From NCBI GenBank assembly GCA_012932295.1, contig JAAONU010000016.1, positions 37,479,241-37,543,240 of the forward strand: 64,000 nt of DNA, given 5' to 3'. The number at the start of each line of letters is the position of its first letter. Positions within the stretch are counted from its first letter, which is position 1. Shown in pieces: positions 60,201 through 64,000 of the stretch. The DNA is from Cyclina sinensis (lineage: Eukaryota > Mollusca > Bivalvia > Venerida > Veneridae). The position numbers and the translations under genes were made by a program. The notes below the pieces were generated by a model that saw nothing but the letters and a program-made list of their open reading frames with translations, was not told the origin of the DNA and did no database searches.

Positions 60201-63200
60201 AAACCACAAGGCCCTGAGCCTTAAGATTTGGTATGTAGCATTGTCTTGTGGACCTCTACCAAGTTTGTTCATATTATGGCCCTGGGGTGAAATTTGGTCC
60301 CGCCTTGGGGGTCAACTTATTTTACATAGGGAAAACTTTGAAAATCTTCTTGTCTGAAACCACAAGGACCTGAGCCTTAAGATTTGGTATGTAGCATTGT
60401 CTTGTTGACCTCTACCAAGTTTGTTCAAATTATGCCCCTGGGGTCAAATTTGGCCCACCTTGGGGGTCAATTGATTTTACATAGGCTTATATAGTAAAAC
60501 TTAAAAAAATCTTCTTGTCTGAAACCACAAGGCCCTGAGATCTAAGATTTGGTATGAAACAAGCTTTATTAAGCTTTTTCGAATAATTAGATTAGGTTAA
60601 AGGTCACCGAGGCTAAAAATAGGTTTATATACTGTTCTTCATACAGCCAAAATACTCAGGTGAGCGAACCAGGGCCATCATGGCCCTCTTGTCATTATTA
60701 TGTGGATTGTCTTCATACTTGGACACAACAACCCTTTGGACAAGATCTTCAAGTGGACCAGACTGAACTTGAACTTTACTCATAAATGACCTTCACCTGC
60801 AAGGTCAAATTATTAAATTTTGCTAAAATTGGCCATAACTTTGTGATTTTTAGTTGGATTTTATTCATACTTGGACAAAACAACACTTATGACAAATGCG
60901 ACATTATAATTCTTTCAGGTACGACCTTGCCTTTAAAATGACCTTGACAGTCAAGGTCAGATTATTGAATTTTGCTAAAACTGGCCATAACTTTGTTATT
61001 TATTGTTAGATTTGAATCAAACTTGGACAAAACAACACTTATGACAAAGCAGACATATTAATTATTAAAGTGTGACCTTTAACCTTAAAATGACCATAAG
61101 CGTCAAGGTCAAATTATTGAATTTTGCTTAAATTGTCATTACTTTGTTGTTTATGGTTGGATTTGATTCATACTTAGACAAAACAACAATTATGACAAAA
61201 CCAACATGTCGAATAACTCAGGTGTGACCATAACCTAAAAATGACCTTAACCATCAAGGTCAGATAATTGAATTTTGCTTAAATTGTCATAACTTTCTCA
61301 TTTATTTACTGATTTGATTCATGCTTGGACAAAACAACACAAACGACACATCTGACATTTTGATTCTTGCAAGTATGACCTTGACCTTTAAATGACCTTG
61401 ATGGTCAAGGTCAAATTATTGAATTTTGCTAAAACTGGCCATAATTTTGTTATTTGTGGTTGGATTTTAATCAAACTAGGACAAAAAACACTTATGACAA
61501 AGCAGTCATGATAAATTGTTCAAGTGTGACCTTAACCTTAAAATGACCATGACCATCAAGGCCAAATTATTGAATTTTGCTCAAATTGTTATAACTTTGT
61601 TATTTATTTATGGATTCGATTCATACTTGGACAAAACAACACTTATGACAAATCCAACATTATGATGTGTGACCTTGACCTTAAAATGACCTTGACACTC
61701 AAAGTCAAATAAGTGAATTTTGCTAAATTTTATTCATACTTGGACAAAACAACACTTATGACAAAACCGACATGTTGAATAACTCAAATGTGACCTTGAC
61801 CTAAAAATGACCTTGACCGTCAAGGTCAGATGATTGATTTTTGCATAAATTGTCATAACTTTCTCATTTATGTATGGAATTGATTCATACTTGGACAAAC
61901 TATACTTATGACAAATCTGACATTTGACAGGCAAGATAAAATTATTGAATTTTTCAAAAATTGGTATGGATGAATTTGATTATTTTATTTCCAAATGATG
62001 TTTCATTTGAAATCCCTTCACCACAATGTGCTTCCTCTGATGTGTTTGCCTTTGGAAATAGGAAAAAGTCGAATGTGGCCCCGGCTTGCAGTGGCTCTTG
62101 TTTTTTGGAAACAACAAACAGTGACTAAACACTTTTAAACAATCTTATTCAAAAGTAAGAAGAGCATAGATCTTTCAGAGATTTTCTTTGAAAACAACGA
62201 ACAAAGTGACTAGAACAAATTAATGTCAGTGGAAAATGTTTACTTGTCAAGTGAGAAAAAAGTGTATTCCATTGGCATTTAAAGGAGTTTCAATATGTCG
62301 TATTTTACGTCTTTGTTGATAAGTAACCAAAGATGCAGTTTAAGATCTTTCTATATGTTCATCAGAAAAACGTACTTTATAAGATCTTCTCACCTTTGTC
62401 AAATTTCAATGTATCACTTAATGCAGATTGTTCATTTTACTAGGTAACATAGCTTTTGAACTTTGTATATATCTATCTGCTTTTAATTGTTTTCAGCATA
62501 CGAGGATGACAAGAAAAATATAGAAAAGAGCTCTCCCGACAAAGAGGATAATAAAGACTACCATCGTCTTGATGAGCAAGTTAATGTGTGTCTAGAGTGC
62601 CAAGAAATAAATATACTCAAAAGTTTAAAACGCAGAATACTTAGACTGTCTTCTCAAGCCACTGTGACTCATTTGAAAAAGTTTGTGGCTTTAAAAGTGT
62701 TTGATTCAATAGATCGTTACAGAGATGTAAGTAGATAGGATCATTTATTCTGCTTGATAAGGGTATATGAATAATTTATGAATATTGATAAATGATTCAT
62801 GTTTATCACTGCCAGTATTGTGAATATGCCAACTGTAGCATAGTAAAATTTATTACCAAGATAAGAAATGTATAAAACTGGTTCGCATTGATGTATGTAG
62901 TATATATAATATATATATGTACATGTACATGTATGTATATAGAGGAACAAAGAAACTGTTTCATTTTTTTCCCTAATAAAGGGTCATGTATTTTAGTCCC
63001 GGAATTGACATTATGGTTCATTTGAGAAAATTAGCAGTTCCTGTAAGGAAATTTGAGCTCTTTTGCCTGTAGATAATTGGAACTGTGGTTGAGTAGGTTA
63101 TCTACCTTCCCACTGAAGTAAAATATCCCAAAGAACATTTAGCAAATGTTGTCATTGATGATTTCACTTGGAAATGGGACTTCAAGCACCTCAGCTCTAA

Positions 63201-63426
63201 ACAGAAATAGAAAAAAAATGAATCGATACTGTTCAGACTGAAGTCTGATGACCTAATGACCTATTTTTTTTAGGGGGAGGGATGGAGAAGGGGAGTGCAG
63301 GGTATTGATATGAAATAGTCACATATTATTACATTATATTTCCAGATTGACATTCTATGTAACAATGAATTGCTGGGTAAGGACCACATGCTGAAGTTTA
63401 TTATAGCAACAAGATGGAGATTAGCT
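56197..63426 (+). CDS. PCGF3/5: Polycomb group RING finger protein, PCGF3/PCGF5 type (3' end cut by window)
   Basis: Exons: 56173-56305 (ATG 56197 or 56200), 57151-57247, 57622-57677, 58876-58938, 62497-62726, 63346-63426. All phases close, giving 212 residues. The last exon, expected to encode a short LxYRPK-type end, is beyond the window. The product has an N-terminal C3HC4 RING and a C-terminal RAWUL domain. PCGF proteins pair with RING1/RNF2 to form non-canonical PRC1, which ubiquitinates histone H2A in the nucleus. The [20 protein letters not shown] and [15 protein letters not shown] motifs place it with PCGF3/5 rather than BMI1/MEL18. A single invertebrate ancestor of vertebrate PCGF3 and PCGF5 is plausible. 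Introns 3 and 4 contain tandem-repeat elements. Confidence 0.93.
56650..56860. repeat. Small imperfect inverted repeat in PCGF intron 1
   Basis: CCACAGGTACTAGGAATGTG near 56661 is inverted as ATTCCTAGTGCCTGTTG near 56833; about 22 of 31 bases match. It is probably a short MITE. Confidence 0.5.
57830..58425 (+). repeat. 84-92-bp tandem array in PCGF intron 3
   Basis: Units carry ATGCATATAGTCGCCGCTTT, GTCCATCCGTCCCTCCATC, TCAAGCTTATGGTAGCC and TTTTTATGGTCTCCAAC. GTCGCCGC or its variant lies at 58087, 58171, 58263 and 58351. The GTCCGTCC-type tract, found once in other elements, is repeated in every unit here. Confidence 0.8.
59078..62105 (+). mobile_element. 3-kb hairpin-ended element with ~150-bp monomer array, PCGF intron 4
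   Basis: Starts CTAG then the hairpin CTCGACTTTTTT-CGAA-GAAAAAGTTGAG (59082-59109). The end carries the inverted GGAAAAAGTCGA (near 62061) and GTGGCTCTTGTTTT. Between them are more than ten monomers of about 150 bp (TTATTGAATTTTGCTAAAAT, CATACTTGGACAAAACAACA, TGACCTTGACCTTAAAATG). It is interrupted at 59478-60695 by another element. No coding sequence. Confidence 0.82.
59478..60695 (+). mobile_element. 'CTCACCTGAGC' family element nested in the 3-kb element
   Basis: Start CTCACCTGAGCCTTTGGCTC then TTGTCCGTCGTCCGTCAAC. Five or six monomers of about 155 bp (CTTCTTGTCTGAAACCACAA, TTGGTATGTAGCATTGTCT). End CAGGTGAGCGAACCAGGGCC then ATCATGGCCCTCTTG. The host monomer is broken after GACCATAACTTTAT and resumes at TTATGTGGATTGTCTTCATA, so this insertion is younger than the host array. 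Confidence 0.88.
62106..62490. other. End of PCGF intron 4
   Basis: AT-rich unique-looking sequence leading to a good acceptor (TTTTAATTGTTTTCAG, ending 62496). No repeat or gene seen. Confidence 0.4.
62497..63426 (+). other. PCGF3/5: PCGF exons 5-6: linker and RAWUL domain
   Basis: Exon 5 begins with an acidic/Lys-rich linker ([20 protein letters not shown]), then [32 protein letters not shown] and FDSIDRYRD. Exon 6 continues with [18 protein letters not shown] and ATRWRLA. This is the ubiquitin-like RAWUL fold, which in PCGF3/5 binds AUTS2- and BCOR-type partners in variant PRC1. The domain is complete except for its last strand. Confidence 0.9.
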
Positions 63427-64000
63427 GTAAGTGTCATTAATGAACATAGATTATATACTCTGAGAAAAGAGTAGTTCAAGTTGTTGTTGTTCTTTAAATG
63501 TTTCCATGAACTAGCTTGTGACATAATTATTTCAGTGTTGATAACTGTATTAGAATTTAAAGTCAGAAATATCAGAAATGTAATTAGACTAAGAATTTAA
63601 GAATTGAAGATTGTTCCTTTTTTTCATTTAAATGTTACATTTTCTTTACATTTATTGACTTAGGTAAAGGGAAGAATTTTTGTGCAGATTAATTTTTTCT
63701 GCATGATTTTTAGCTTGACTATATGAAGTATATTTGGAGAGCTGTCCCACTCACTCCGGCATCCGCATCCAGATTTCTGATTAAAGTTTTTGTGCAGTAA
63801 AATATTTTTTAATGTACCTTTATATTTCTTTAAAGGATTTACTTCAAACTTCAGATATATGTTCCTTATCATCACCCACATCATATGTGGTAAGGTTCAT
63901 AACCCTAGCATGCTACCCTTACTTCCAGAATTATCTGCCCATAAGAATTTCCTAAAAAATTGTAATATTTTACTATAACGTCTGTATTTCTGCAAGGATT
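63427..64000 (+). other. Start of PCGF intron 6
   Basis: Follows the donor GTAAGT at 63427. The short final coding exon expected for PCGF3/5 was not found before the window ends. Confidence 0.5.

Noticed and set aside
1..64000. Bacterial-type operon, phage or defence system
   Set aside because: The window has spliced animal genes throughout; no prokaryotic gene organisation is present.

Overview
This window is eukaryotic DNA: AT-rich, gene-sparse, with many short exons bounded by GT/AG sites and introns full of dispersed repeats. The protein families (a cadherin-repeat receptor, a GPAT1 enzyme and a PCGF3/5 Polycomb protein) are animal. The repeat landscape (elements with a hairpin end, GTCCGTCC-like tracts, internal tandem monomers of about 150 bp and a CTCTTG end) looks like a mollusc, probably a bivalve. 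That assignment is inference, since no database could be searched.

Three genes were assembled exon by exon, and every splice phase closes. (1) Positions 2609-21712, plus strand: the 3' part of a gene for a single-pass membrane protein with about six degenerate cadherin-like repeats, a Thr-rich stalk, one transmembrane helix and a tail of roughly 135 residues. There are 15 exons and about 897 visible residues, and the 5' end lies left of the window. (2) Positions 30283-43840, minus strand: a complete 22-exon coding region for mitochondrial-type glycerol-3-phosphate acyltransferase (GPAM/GPAT1, 860 residues) with all the catalytic motifs. (3) Positions 56197-63426, plus strand: the first six coding exons (212 residues) of a PCGF3/PCGF5-type Polycomb RING protein, whose last exon lies beyond the right edge.

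Layout: 1-2.6 kb is repeat sequence upstream of the first visible cadherin exon. From 2.6 to 22.4 kb is the cadherin-like gene, its introns loaded with elements. From 22.4 to 30.3 kb is intergenic, with several repeats, a hAT-type element and a 167-bp tandem array. From 30.3 to 43.9 kb is GPAM. From 43.9 to 56.2 kb is GPAM 5' flank or leader intron plus intergenic DNA with several inverted-repeat elements, some nested. From 56.2 to 64 kb is the PCGF gene, whose fourth intron holds a 3-kb array element with a second element inserted in it.

The three genes have no evident shared pathway (adhesion/receptor, glycerolipid synthesis, chromatin repression). The most notable signals are a five-fold 125-bp tandem duplication of the 5' half of one cadherin-gene exon with its splice acceptor, a family of hairpin-ended repeats whose internal monomers are shared between elements with different ends, and the fact that every such element I could orient reads in the same direction as its host or neighbouring gene.
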